From JAHDHW01 sp964551455 (GTDB lineage Bacteria > Bacteroidota > Bacteroidia > Chitinophagales > Saprospiraceae): a stretch of DNA of 18,651 bases. The notes under the pieces are model-generated. The model made no database searches and had not been told where the DNA came from. It saw only the letters and a list, made by a program, of their open reading frames with translations. The stretch is from NCBI GenBank assembly GCA_964551455.1, contig CAZKDA010000083.1:1-18651 (forward strand). Reading direction: 5' to 3'. Shown here one piece after another: positions 7,795 to 14,274 of the stretch. A program made the translations under genes and the position numbers. Each line of letters starts with the position of its first letter. Within the stretch, counting starts at the first letter, position 1.

Positions 7795-8733
7795 ATGGAA
7801 AACGATAAGCGCAGCGAAGATCCGAACAAACGCATTCTCTCCAATGAAGATCTCATCAATCCTTTAACGGTTTTGCTGTTTCTTGCGCTGCTTTCCTTTT
7901 TTTCATTATTGATCGCCAACGGGATAATTTTTTTGCTGGAATATCACCAGGGGCTAACGATAGCGGAAGCCATGAAGCAGTTGGAACAGGATCAATCCGC
8001 CGGTTTGAGGAATTATATCCGCCTCGCTTTGGTCACCAACCATGTGTTCGTTTTTATTTTCCCGGCGCTCATTACCGCCTGGTTTATTTTCAAAAAAGAA
8101 TGGACTGTTTTTATAAAATTGCATTTCAAGCCGCTGCCGGTCCAAGCCATGAATAGTTTGCTGGGAGCATGTATGCTGATTATGGCTTTCCCGATCGCTC
8201 AACTCGCGCTTTGGCTGAATCAACAACTTTCGCTGCCCGAATGGGCTAAAAGCATTGAATCCAACGCCAATGCCATGCTGCAAAATTTGCTTAGGGTGGA
8301 ATCGCCTTACGAACTGGTGTTAAATATCGTGGTGGTCGCCATGATCCCGGCAATCGGTGAAGAACTGCTGTTCCGCGGGATACTCCAGCGCAATTTTGAG
8401 AACCTGTTCAAAAACCCTCACACCGCGATCTGGCTGGCGGCTGTTATTTTCAGCGCTTTCCATTTTCAATTCGAAGGTTTTTTGCCACGCGTTCTTTTGG
8501 GCGCCATGCTGGGTTATTTCTACTACTTTTCAGGAAGCCTGTGGGTTCCGGTCATCGCACACTTTTTTTACAATGGCTTCCAAATTTTGGCCATTTACTT
8601 CTACACCAATAATATATCGAGCTTCGATATTGACCACATTGACCATTTACCGCTTGGACTTATCATTTTTTCATTTATATTCGTGTCCGCTACCGGTTTT
8701 TATTTTATCCGTTTTAACACAAAAAATGAATAA
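7795..8733 (+). CDS. CPBP-family intramembrane metalloprotease (CAAX/Abi type)
   Basis: This 312-residue polytopic membrane protein belongs to the CPBP family, related to Rce1-type CAAX proteases and to bacteriocin-processing and immunity proteins. Hydrophobic segments lie near residues 24-48, 78-98, 120-142, 172-188, 212-224, 233-268 and 280-305. The family's metal-site motifs are all present: Glu189-Glu190 and Arg194 in IGEELLFRGILQR, His223 in FSAFHFQFEGFLPR, and His256 with Asn260 in HFFYNG. The substrate is unknown; bacterial members have been tied to protein processing and self-immunity, but nothing here points to either. It has its own promoter. Its stop is followed within about 10 nt by a heptameric repeat array. 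Nearby pdxJ and cdsA are not functionally linked in any obvious way. Confidence 0.88.
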   Translation: MENDKRSEDPNKRILSNEDLINPLTVLLFLALLSFFSLLIANGIIFLLEYHQGLTIAEAMKQLEQDQSAGLRNYIRLALVTNHVFVFIFPALITAWFIFKKEWTVFIKLHFKPLPVQAMNSLLGACMLIMAFPIAQLALWLNQQLSLPEWAKSIESNANAMLQNLLRVESPYELVLNIVVVAMIPAIGEELLFRGILQRNFENLFKNPHTAIWLAAVIFSAFHFQFEGFLPRVLLGAMLGYFYYFSGSLWVPVIAHFFYNGFQILAIYFYTNNISSFDIDHIDHLPLGLIIFSFIFVSATGFYFIRFNTKNE

Positions 8734-8739
8734 TGAGTG

Positions 8740-8897
8740 TTTAGTGGTTAGTGGTTAGTTGTATTGACCTTTTAACTTGGGGACAAATTTATAAACCAGA
8801 TTTTTCAGTTAATTGTATTGAAGTATTGTGTTTCATATAATTCTAATTTGTCCCTAAGTTATCTTGACATTACAGTTAGTGGTTAGTGGTGAACGGT
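8740..8897. repeat. 7-nt repeats (TTAGTGG) split by a MITE-like element
   Basis: Two TTAGTGG heptamers plus a partial third (8741-8759) and two more on the other side (8876-8890) are separated by the 115-bp element at 8760-8874. The heptamer is the reverse complement of the array at 765-848. The tract begins just after the stop of the CPBP gene. The immediate flanks of the insert are GTTAGT on both sides, either a target duplication or the repeat period itself. Confidence 0.8.
8760..8874. mobile_element. MITE-like element with 17-bp inverted arms
   Basis: TAACTTGGGGACAAATT (8773-8789) and AATTTGTCCCTAAGTTA (8845-8861) are inverted copies matching at 16 of 17 positions. Outside them, weaker symmetry extends to the ends: TGTATTGAC at 8760 and GACATTACA ending at 8874 (7 of 9). 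The 55-bp centre is AT-rich and non-coding. Size, inverted ends and nesting in a repeat tract suggest a non-autonomous element, but no transposase or second copy is in the window. A simple long hairpin is the alternative. Confidence 0.5.
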
Positions 8898-8913
8898 AAA
8901 ATCAAATTAGCAA

Positions 8914-8940
8914 CCTGCCTGCCAAACGCAGTCAGGCAGG
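8914..8940. repeat. Short palindrome CCTGCCTG / CAGGCAGG
   Basis: CCTGCCTG (8914-8921) and CAGGCAGG (8933-8940) form an 8-bp stem with an 11-nt loop. It sits between the heptamer and octamer arrays. The same arms bound the inner part of the GC-rich palindrome at 14546-14617, so this is probably a member of a dispersed palindrome family. It could form a weak hairpin in RNA but lacks a T-run. Confidence 0.6.
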
Positions 8941-9031
8941 ATCAGCAAATCAGCAAATCAACACATCAACACATTAACACATTAGCACATTAGCACATTA
9001 GCACATTAGCAAATCAAAAAATCAACAAATT
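8941..9031. repeat. Array of eleven 8-nt repeats, unit about ATYARCAM
   Basis: Eleven octamers run without gaps: ATCAGCAA twice, ATCAACAC twice, ATTAACAC, ATTAGCAC three times, ATTAGCAA, ATCAAAAA and ATCAACAA. This is the reverse complement of the unit at 703-758. It fills the spacer just ahead of cdsA (start 9074), so it lies in the probable promoter or leader region. Adjacent identical units suggest growth by local duplication. I see no spacers and no open frame of interest. Confidence 0.85.
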
Positions 9032-9073
9032 TGATTTTGAATTTCTTTTCCCATAAAATTTTTTCAAGAGCCA

Positions 9074-9913
9074 ATGGAAGGATTGGTTAGACGAGGGGCT
9101 ACTGCATTGATATTCGTCGCCGTTATCCTGGGCGGGTTATACGGCGGACGCTATTCCTTTGTGTTGCTTTTTGCCATCATCACGGGGTTATGCCTGTGGG
9201 AATTTCTGAGCATTACTTTACACAATAATGCAAAACACGACAGGATCAGGAAAGTCATTGGTATCGCATTTGGCTTGACGCCGTTTTTGTTGGTTTCGAT
9301 GCTCAAACTGGAAATGATGAATTCGCCGGAAAAGTTTGTTTTTTACACTTCTCTCCTGTGTTTTCCAATGATCTTTATAACTTTTGTTTTTGAATTATTT
9401 GCGAAGTCGAAACAACCCTTTTTCAATGTAGCTGTTATTATCCTCGGCATGGTTTATATAGGCATCCCCTTTGCATTGCTGGATTTCATCGCGTTTCACG
9501 AAAATGTTTTTTACACCGACACGATCCTGGGTTTGCTGATACTCACCTGGTCAAACGATACGGCGGCATATATGGTGGGGTCCCGTTTTGGAAGGACAAA
9601 ACTGTTTCCCGGTATTTCGCCGAAAAAAACCTGGGAAGGTACAATCGGCGGGGCTGTGATTACAATTTTAATTGCTATCTTGACGAGCTTTATCTTTATT
9701 GATTGTACCATGAACCAATGGATCGTCCTGGCAGTTATTGTTGTCATTTTCGGTTCCGTTGGAGATCTGGTCGAATCCATGTTGAAAAGAAGTTATGGGA
9801 TCAAGGATTCCGGTAATTTGTTGCCGGGACACGGCGGGCTGCTCGACCGCTTCGATGCTTTTATTTTCCTGGTTCCTTTCGCTACGGTCTATTTGCTGTG
9901 GATCAGAGGATAA
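9074..9913 (+). CDS. cdsA: Phosphatidate cytidylyltransferase (CDP-diacylglycerol synthase)
   Basis: CdsA (279 residues) activates phosphatidic acid with CTP to CDP-diacylglycerol, the branch-point precursor of bacterial phospholipids, in the inner membrane. The protein is mostly hydrophobic, with about eight membrane segments. The family signature is intact near the C-terminus: SMLKRSYGIKDSGNLLPGHG followed by GLLDRFDAF, including the acidic and DRFD residues that bind metal. An upstream loop, FPGISPKKTWEGTIGG, is also typical. The ATG at 9074 fits the usual N-terminus. The gene precedes psd, so the pair covers the first and last steps from phosphatidic acid to phosphatidylethanolamine; pssA is not in the window. 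The spacer upstream is repeat-filled, with no clear promoter. Confidence 0.95.
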   Translation: MEGLVRRGATALIFVAVILGGLYGGRYSFVLLFAIITGLCLWEFLSITLHNNAKHDRIRKVIGIAFGLTPFLLVSMLKLEMMNSPEKFVFYTSLLCFPMIFITFVFELFAKSKQPFFNVAVIILGMVYIGIPFALLDFIAFHENVFYTDTILGLLILTWSNDTAAYMVGSRFGRTKLFPGISPKKTWEGTIGGAVITILIAILTSFIFIDCTMNQWIVLAVIVVIFGSVGDLVESMLKRSYGIKDSGNLLPGHGGLLDRFDAFIFLVPFATVYLLWIRG

Positions 9914-9919
9914 AAAACG

Positions 9920-9951
9920 ATTGTAAAAAATTTTTAATTTTACTATTTTTG
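9920..9951 (+). promoter_or_regulatory. Bacteroidota-type promoter for psd
   Basis: TATTTTTG at 9944-9951 fits the -7 consensus TAnnTTTG. ATTG at 9920-9923 is a one-mismatch -33 element at exactly 20 nt. Transcription would start near 9957. That is downstream of the GTG at 9951 and upstream of the ATG at 9978, so the promoter both gives psd separate expression from cdsA and argues for the later start. Confidence 0.55.
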
Positions 9952-9977
9952 TGTTGATTTTAAATAAACTGATATTG

Positions 9978-10625
9978 ATGAAAATTCATAGAGAAGGATA
10001 TAAAATTTTATTGGTTCTGGCTTTGCTTCTGGCTTTTACCAATTATTTTATTTTCGCTTTTTTCCCTGGTATTTTGCTGCCCTCAGCAATCGTTTCATTT
10101 TTAGTTTTTGTGTTGGTACTGCAATTCTTTCGTGACCCCGACCGCGAAATCCTGATCGCCGACGACAATATCATCTATGCTCCGGCTGATGGAAGGATCG
10201 TCGTCATTGAAGAAACCCATGAACTCGAATACTTCGGCGATAAAAGATTGCAGGTTTCCATTTTTATGAGTCCTACAAACGTTCACGTCAATCGAAACCC
10301 GATCAGCGGAACTGTCAATTATTTCAAATACCACCCCGGCAAATATATGGTTGCCTGGCACCCGAAATCTTCCACCGAAAACGAACGAACCACTGTTGTC
10401 ATCCACAACGGCAACGAAGAGATACTGCTTCGCCAGATCGCCGGAGCCGTCGCCAAACGAATCGTCAATTACCTCGAAATTGGCGATGAAGTACAACAGG
10501 GAAAAGACCTGGGCTTCATCAAATTTGGCTCAAGAGTGGACCTCTTCCTCCCCCTCAATGCCAAAATCGAAGTAGAAATCGGCCAGAAAGTAAAAGGCAA
10601 CCGGACGGTCATCGCGAGGCTGTGA
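9978..10625 (+). CDS. psd: Phosphatidylserine decarboxylase proenzyme
   Basis: This enzyme decarboxylates phosphatidylserine to phosphatidylethanolamine at the inner membrane. The open frame extends to a GTG at 9951, but I take ATG 9978 as the start (215 residues). The predicted promoter overlaps the earlier codons, and MKIHREGYKI is the typical family N-terminus. Two membrane segments (about residues 10-30 and 32-52) precede QFFRDPDR and the catalytic core. Core features are APADG (Asp71), MSPTNVHVNR (His103), GKYMVAWHPKSSTENER and the self-cleavage site FGSRVD. Cleavage between Gly184 and Ser185 would turn the serine into the pyruvoyl cofactor. The short length and FGS site mark the short Psd type seen in Bacteroidota and others. 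It follows cdsA closely. Confidence 0.94.
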   Translation: MKIHREGYKILLVLALLLAFTNYFIFAFFPGILLPSAIVSFLVFVLVLQFFRDPDREILIADDNIIYAPADGRIVVIEETHELEYFGDKRLQVSIFMSPTNVHVNRNPISGTVNYFKYHPGKYMVAWHPKSSTENERTTVVIHNGNEEILLRQIAGAVAKRIVNYLEIGDEVQQGKDLGFIKFGSRVDLFLPLNAKIEVEIGQKVKGNRTVIARL

Positions 10626-10630
10626 GGTTG

Positions 10631-10700
10631 TTAATTTGTTAATTTGCTGATTTGGAAAGTTGCTGGTTACAAGTTGCTAGTTGCTAGTTGCTAGTTTGAC
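10631..10700. repeat. Octamer (x3) and heptamer (x6) repeats after psd
   Basis: TTAATTTG, TTAATTTG and CTGATTTG (10631-10654) belong to the octamer type seen at 703-758. After four bases a strict 7-nt period follows at 10659-10700: GTTGCTG, GTTACAA, GTTGCTA three times, then GTTTGAC. The array begins six bases past the psd stop. Heptamer sequence differs from TTAGTGG, but period and position relative to a stop codon are the same. Confidence 0.8.
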
Positions 10701-10757
10701 AATAACTGAATAACTCAATCAACTTAATCACCCTAATTACCCCATCACCAATCCCCC

Positions 10758-11312
10758 CTACTGTTCTTTTATCAGATTATGGTACAATGGCGGGATCGTA
10801 GCGCCCAGTACCGTCTTGATAAGCGCACCCCAGATATAAGGATAAAAACCCTCCTGCAAAGCGATGGTTAAACCATACCTCATCGCAAGAAACAGAACTC
10901 CAAAGCAGCTGATGATAAGGGTTCCGATGACCATCCCGGCAAAGCATTTTCCAAAACTTTCGCCCCAGCCCTTTTCACCAAAATACCCTGTAGCTGCCGC
11001 GCCAACAAGAAATCCGTAAAGAAACCCGGCGCTATTATCGGAAAAGGTTGCAATGCCGCCGGCGCCACCAGCAAAAACCGGCGCTCCCAAAGCGCCTGCA
11101 ATCAAATAGATCACTACTGCCGCCAAACTTTTTTTTACACCCAAAAAATAACCAACTAACAGCACGGCGAAAGTCTGGCCAGTGATCGGAATGCCATCTT
11201 TATTAATCGGAAGCACGATCTCAATCTGTGCAAAGAAAGCAATAAAAAGTACTTCAATGAGTATCTGGAAAACGGGATGGATATTCTGGAATAATTTCAG
11301 CACGGGGTACAA
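10758..11312 (-). CDS. bioY: Biotin transporter BioY (ECF S-component)
   Basis: BioY (184 residues) is the biotin-binding membrane subunit of an energy-coupling-factor transporter; some BioY proteins also work without the ATPase subunits. The sequence is hydrophobic, with about six membrane segments. It carries family segments PITGQTFAVLLVGYFLG, the glycine-rich LIAGALGAPVFAGGAGG and SAGFLYGFLVGAAATGYFGEKGW. The C-terminal helix holds a conserved-looking lysine (GALIKTVLGATIPPL). No ecfA/ecfT, bio genes or BirA are adjacent. It converges on psd, and no terminator is evident in the 132-bp gap between them. The ATG at 11312 gives a full-length protein. Confidence 0.93.
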   Translation of the reverse strand: MYPVLKLFQNIHPVFQILIEVLFIAFFAQIEIVLPINKDGIPITGQTFAVLLVGYFLGVKKSLAAVVIYLIAGALGAPVFAGGAGGIATFSDNSAGFLYGFLVGAAATGYFGEKGWGESFGKCFAGMVIGTLIISCFGVLFLAMRYGLTIALQEGFYPYIWGALIKTVLGATIPPLYHNLIKEQ

Positions 11313-11343
11313 TTTTTTTATAAAAAAACAGAAGTTGTAAGGA

Positions 11344-11394
11344 TGTGAAGTTGTTGAACCTGCCCCGACAAGTCGGGGTTGTGAAGTTGCTGAA
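11344..11394. repeat. Direct repeat TGTGAAGTTGYTGAA around palindrome CCCCGAC..GTCGGGG
   Basis: TGTGAAGTTGTTGAA (11344-11358) and TGTGAAGTTGCTGAA (11380-11394) match at 14 of 15 positions. Between them lies CCCCGAC (11363-11369) and GTCGGGG (11372-11378), a 7-bp inverted repeat with a 2-nt spacer. The same palindrome core recurs at 14663-14684. The layout, a palindrome between two copies of the local repeat, is like that at 769-848 and 8740-8897. Confidence 0.75.
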
Positions 11395-11525
11395 AGGAAT
11401 GTATCGCCGGTTAAAGCATCAGGAACTCCCGAAATTCCGAAAAATGTTTTTTTTTCAAAACAACAAAAACACCGGAATATGGATTACGAAAACGAAATTC
11501 ACTAAAAAAGCATAATGTCAACCGA

Positions 11526-12215
11526 TCAACCGGCGTCTGCTACCTTACTGATGAGCTTGTTGAGATTGACGTCTTTTTTCACGCCTTTTTTCAGATCATC
11601 CATGCTGACATTGGAGCCTTCCGCTTTAAAAATGATCCTTTGGCTGAGCCATACAGAAAGTTCACACCTCCCGTTGCGGCATTTTTCAAAAGCCTTGTGT
11701 CCTTCAAAGGTTGTGGTTCGCTCATAGCCATCTTCCGTTTCCCTGTCGATCTCGGCCATCGCCCAGGCAGCCATGCTCATAGCTCCCATACCAATGCCAC
11801 CGACATCAACGATCTCAATATTGACAGATTTGTCGCCATCTCTGAATGCAGCTTTTGCCGTGGAGACTTTAAACCCCAAAGCACCGGAAGTCTCTCCTTC
11901 GTTTTTAGTTCTTTCCATACCCAGGAAAGTTTCGGGGACTCCTTCTTTCAAGACGCGGAAATTGACAGGTTCCACCACTTTGCCATCGCTTTTGAGTTGT
12001 TCCATAGCTTCGTTCATTTTGTTCATGGCATCCGAATAAGTGCCTTCGGCGCTCTTTGCGGTGTTGGTCATTTCTTTCTGCATTTCATCCATGGCCTCGT
12101 TTATTTTATCGGCGGCGGTTTGTTCCTTTGGCTTTTCCGAAGAACAGGCGTTGAACAGCAACAGGAAAGAGAAGCAACAGAGGGTTGTAAAAAAAGTAAG
12201 AATTGAAGGTTTCAT
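11526..12215 (-). CDS. Putative lipoprotein of unknown function
   Basis: I do not recognise this protein. The frame is open to an ATG at 12254, but I prefer the ATG at 12215 (229 residues; 12227 is also possible). A -7-like motif overlaps 12254, and MKPSIL leads straight into a lipoprotein signal ending LLFNAC (lipidated Cys24, then SSEK). The mature N-terminus (about residues 30-75) is highly charged, with repeated EAMDEMQKEM and MNKMNEAMEQL, and probably forms a coiled coil. A globular part follows, with FLGMERTKNEGETSGALG, the small-residue run VGGIGMGAMSMAAWAMAEI and a CRNGRCELSVW pair of cysteines that could form a disulphide. Probable location is the periplasmic face of a membrane. It is downstream of lysS on the same strand, but the repeat-rich gap and its own promoter motif suggest separate expression. 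Confidence 0.7.
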   Translation of the reverse strand: MKPSILTFFTTLCCFSFLLLFNACSSEKPKEQTAADKINEAMDEMQKEMTNTAKSAEGTYSDAMNKMNEAMEQLKSDGKVVEPVNFRVLKEGVPETFLGMERTKNEGETSGALGFKVSTAKAAFRDGDKSVNIEIVDVGGIGMGAMSMAAWAMAEIDRETEDGYERTTTFEGHKAFEKCRNGRCELSVWLSQRIIFKAEGSNVSMDDLKKGVKKDVNLNKLISKVADAG

Positions 12216-12251
12216 TTGAATTTTCATTTGAATGTTATAATTTTTTTTTAC

Positions 12252-12259
12252 CAAAAGTA
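12252..12259 (-). promoter_or_regulatory. Possible -7 element for the lipoprotein gene
   Basis: On the minus strand TACTTTTG (12259 to 12252) matches TAnnTTTG. No good -33 TTTG is seen 19-21 nt upstream. If used, transcription starts near 12245, which rules out the ATG at 12254 as the start. Confidence 0.35.
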
Positions 12260-12284
12260 CATTTTAAAAATTAAAAAACCTGCC

Positions 12285-12430
12285 CGCCCGTATGACACGC
12301 CCGCGCACCTGCCTTTATTCGGGCTGACCGGCATGTACAGAAATTTCTAATTACTCCTGTTTTTCTTTCTCCAGCCCGCCCGAACCAGCCCGAAAGCTTC
12401 AGTCGGGTGGGTGCCACGGGCGGGCGGGCT
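12285..12430. repeat. GC-rich palindromic repeat, copy A, plus a degenerate neighbour
   Basis: AGCCCGCCCG (12373-12382) and CGGGCGGGCT (12421-12430) are perfect inverted ends of a 58-bp element. An inner pair CCCGA (12389-12393) and TCGGG (12403-12407) lies within it. Its 54-bp core (12375-12428) is the reverse complement of 13775-13828 with three mismatches. The lysS stop codon (12399-12401) and last nine sense codons fall inside it. A fragmentary relative with CCTGCCCGCCCG begins near 12289. The element could also fold as a hairpin in the lysS 3' end. Confidence 0.85.
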
Positions 12431-14198
12431 TACGCTCCGGTTTCATCTGCGGAAAAAATAAAACCTCCTGGATGCTGTGCTGGTTGGTCAGCAGCATGGT
12501 GAGGCGGTCAATGCCGATGCCCAGCCCGGAGGTCGGCGGCATGCCGTATTCCAAAGCTTTTAAAAAGGCTTCATCGATGACCATAGCTTCTTCGTCGCCG
12601 CGTTCAGCGAGCCGCAATTGCTCTTCGAAACGCTCTCGCTGGTCGATGGGATCGTTCAGCTCGGAATAGGCGTTGGCGATCTCTTTTCCGTTGACGAAAA
12701 GTTCAAAGCGCTCTACCAAACCCGGTTCACTGCGGTGTTTTTTTGCCAGCGGAGTCATCTCGATCGGGTAATCCATGATGAAGGTCGGCTGAATGAGATG
12801 GTCTTCCACTTTGGCTCCGAATATCTCGTCGATGAGTTTTCCTTTGCCCATCGTTCTATCGGTTTCGATATGCAGTTTTTTACAAACCTGGAGCAGCGCG
12901 TTTTCATCCATTTCCGACACATCGATGCCGGTGTATTTTTCAATGGCTTCATACATGGTGAGGCGGGCATACGGCCCCTCGAAATTCAATTGATTGTCGC
13001 CATATTTTACCAAAGTTGAACCCGCAACTGCCTTGGCCACCTTTTCGATCACTTCCTCCACCATGTCCATCATCCAGAAATAATCTTTGTAGGCTACGTA
13101 AATCTCCATGGCTGTAAACTCCGGATTGTGTGTGCGGTCCATGCCTTCGTTTCGGAACATTTTTGCAAATTCATACACCCCGTCAAAACCGCCTACGATC
13201 AGTCGTTTGAGGTACAATTCGTTGGCGATCCGCAGATACAACGGAATGTCCAGCGTATTGTGATGCGTGCGGAAAGGCCGTGCCGCTGCACCTCCGTGGA
13301 TGGGTTGCAAAACGGGCGTTTCCACCTCCAGCCAGCCCTGCTCATCGAAGTAATTGCGCATGGTGGAAATGAGCCGTGCGCGTTTTATGAAAATTTCTTT
13401 GACTTTGGGGTTTACGGTAAGGTCAACGCTTCGTTGGCGGTAGCGTTGCTCCGGATCGGTGAAGGCATCGTGGATGTTGCCCTCCTTGTCGAGCTTGGGC
13501 AGCGGCAGGTTGCGGAGCGACTTTCCCAGAAATTTAAGGCGCTTCGGGCGGATAGTGACTTCGCCGGTCTGCGTGGCAAAAAGCTCTCCTTCCAGGCCGA
13601 TGAAATCGCCGATGTGCAATAGTTTGATCAGCTTTTTATTCAGTTCCTTTTCGGCATCCGTATCGCCGATCTCGCCTTTCCCAAGATAAACCTGTATCCT
13701 ACCCTGGCTGTCCTGCAATTTTGCGAAAGGCCCTGTCTGACCCATGAATCTGCCTGCTATACGCACTACGGGAACCCGCCCGCCCTCGGCACCCGCCCGA
13801 CTGAAGCTTTCGGGCTGGTTCGGGCGGGAATGCGTGGGAGCAAATTCACCAAGTGCTTTCTCGCGAAGACTATTGATAAAATCTGAAGTGGAAACCGTCA
13901 CGCCATCTTCCGATGTTATCGTCTCGGATAAGCCGAAGTCACTCCAGGCCCCGCTCTTCTGAATTTGATCGATCCGAAATTTATTTTCGATCAGAAAATC
14001 TCTGAAAGCTTTCGCATCTCCTATTTCCTTTACATTTTTCAGGATTTGCAACAACCGTTCGCGAAACATCGCCGTATTAAAATCCGAAGTTTTAAAATTC
14101 ACATCATAGCGCTCCGGCGGGAATGGATCTATGCCGAGTTCTCTGATCGACTGTAATGCTTCGCGTCGTACGATTTCCTGTTCGCTCAATTGCTGCAT
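12399..14198 (-). CDS. lysS: Lysyl-tRNA synthetase, class II, with N-terminal insertion
   Basis: LysRS charges tRNA-Lys with lysine. The class II core is intact: motif 1 region near residues 270-305 (FIKRARLISTMRNYFDEQGW), motif 2 near 347-362 (MFRNEGMDRTHNPEFT) and motif 3 near 558-568 (GLGIGIDRLTM). The OB-fold starts around VVRIAGRFMG (residue 144). At 599 residues it is about 90 longer than the usual ~505. The normal start (LSEQEIVRREALQSIRELGIDPFPPERYDV) is followed by about 100 residues (41-143) where the family usually has about 20. Residues 123-142 of that insert are encoded by palindromic repeat copy B. The last nine residues (PARPWHPPD) and the stop come from copy A. The frame is unbroken and the catalytic residues are kept, so I expect a working enzyme. 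Confidence 0.95.
   Translation of the reverse strand: MQQLSEQEIVRREALQSIRELGIDPFPPERYDVNFKTSDFNTAMFRERLLQILKNVKEIGDAKAFRDFLIENKFRIDQIQKSGAWSDFGLSETITSEDGVTVSTSDFINSLREKALGEFAPTHSRPNQPESFSRAGAEGGRVPVVRIAGRFMGQTGPFAKLQDSQGRIQVYLGKGEIGDTDAEKELNKKLIKLLHIGDFIGLEGELFATQTGEVTIRPKRLKFLGKSLRNLPLPKLDKEGNIHDAFTDPEQRYRQRSVDLTVNPKVKEIFIKRARLISTMRNYFDEQGWLEVETPVLQPIHGGAAARPFRTHHNTLDIPLYLRIANELYLKRLIVGGFDGVYEFAKMFRNEGMDRTHNPEFTAMEIYVAYKDYFWMMDMVEEVIEKVAKAVAGSTLVKYGDNQLNFEGPYARLTMYEAIEKYTGIDVSEMDENALLQVCKKLHIETDRTMGKGKLIDEIFGAKVEDHLIQPTFIMDYPIEMTPLAKKHRSEPGLVERFELFVNGKEIANAYSELNDPIDQRERFEEQLRLAERGDEEAMVIDEAFLKALEYGMPPTSGLGIGIDRLTMLLTNQHSIQEVLFFPQMKPERKPARPWHPPD
13775..13828. repeat. GC-rich palindromic repeat, copy B, in frame within lysS
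   Basis: This 54-bp segment matches the reverse complement of 12375-12428 at 51 of 54 positions, with no gaps. Its ends CCCGCCCG and CGGGCGGG are inverted. It lies wholly inside lysS and is read in frame as residues 123-142 (HSRPNQPESFSR then AGAEGGRV), rich in Gly, Pro, Arg and Ser and unlike the flanking protein. The position is just ahead of the first OB-fold strand, where an added loop may be tolerated. Confidence 0.9.
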
Positions 14199-14274
14199 CG
14201 TTTTATGATTTGTATGATATTTTTTTTCAAAAAGACCCCGCGTCAGTCTGTCGTTAGGCGAGCGGGCGGGTTTG

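Noticed and set aside
7795..8733. CPBP/Abi protein as part of a phage-defence or bacteriocin system
   Set aside because: Neighbours are pdxJ and cdsA, with no toxin, peptide precursor or defence gene. The family has wide housekeeping distribution.
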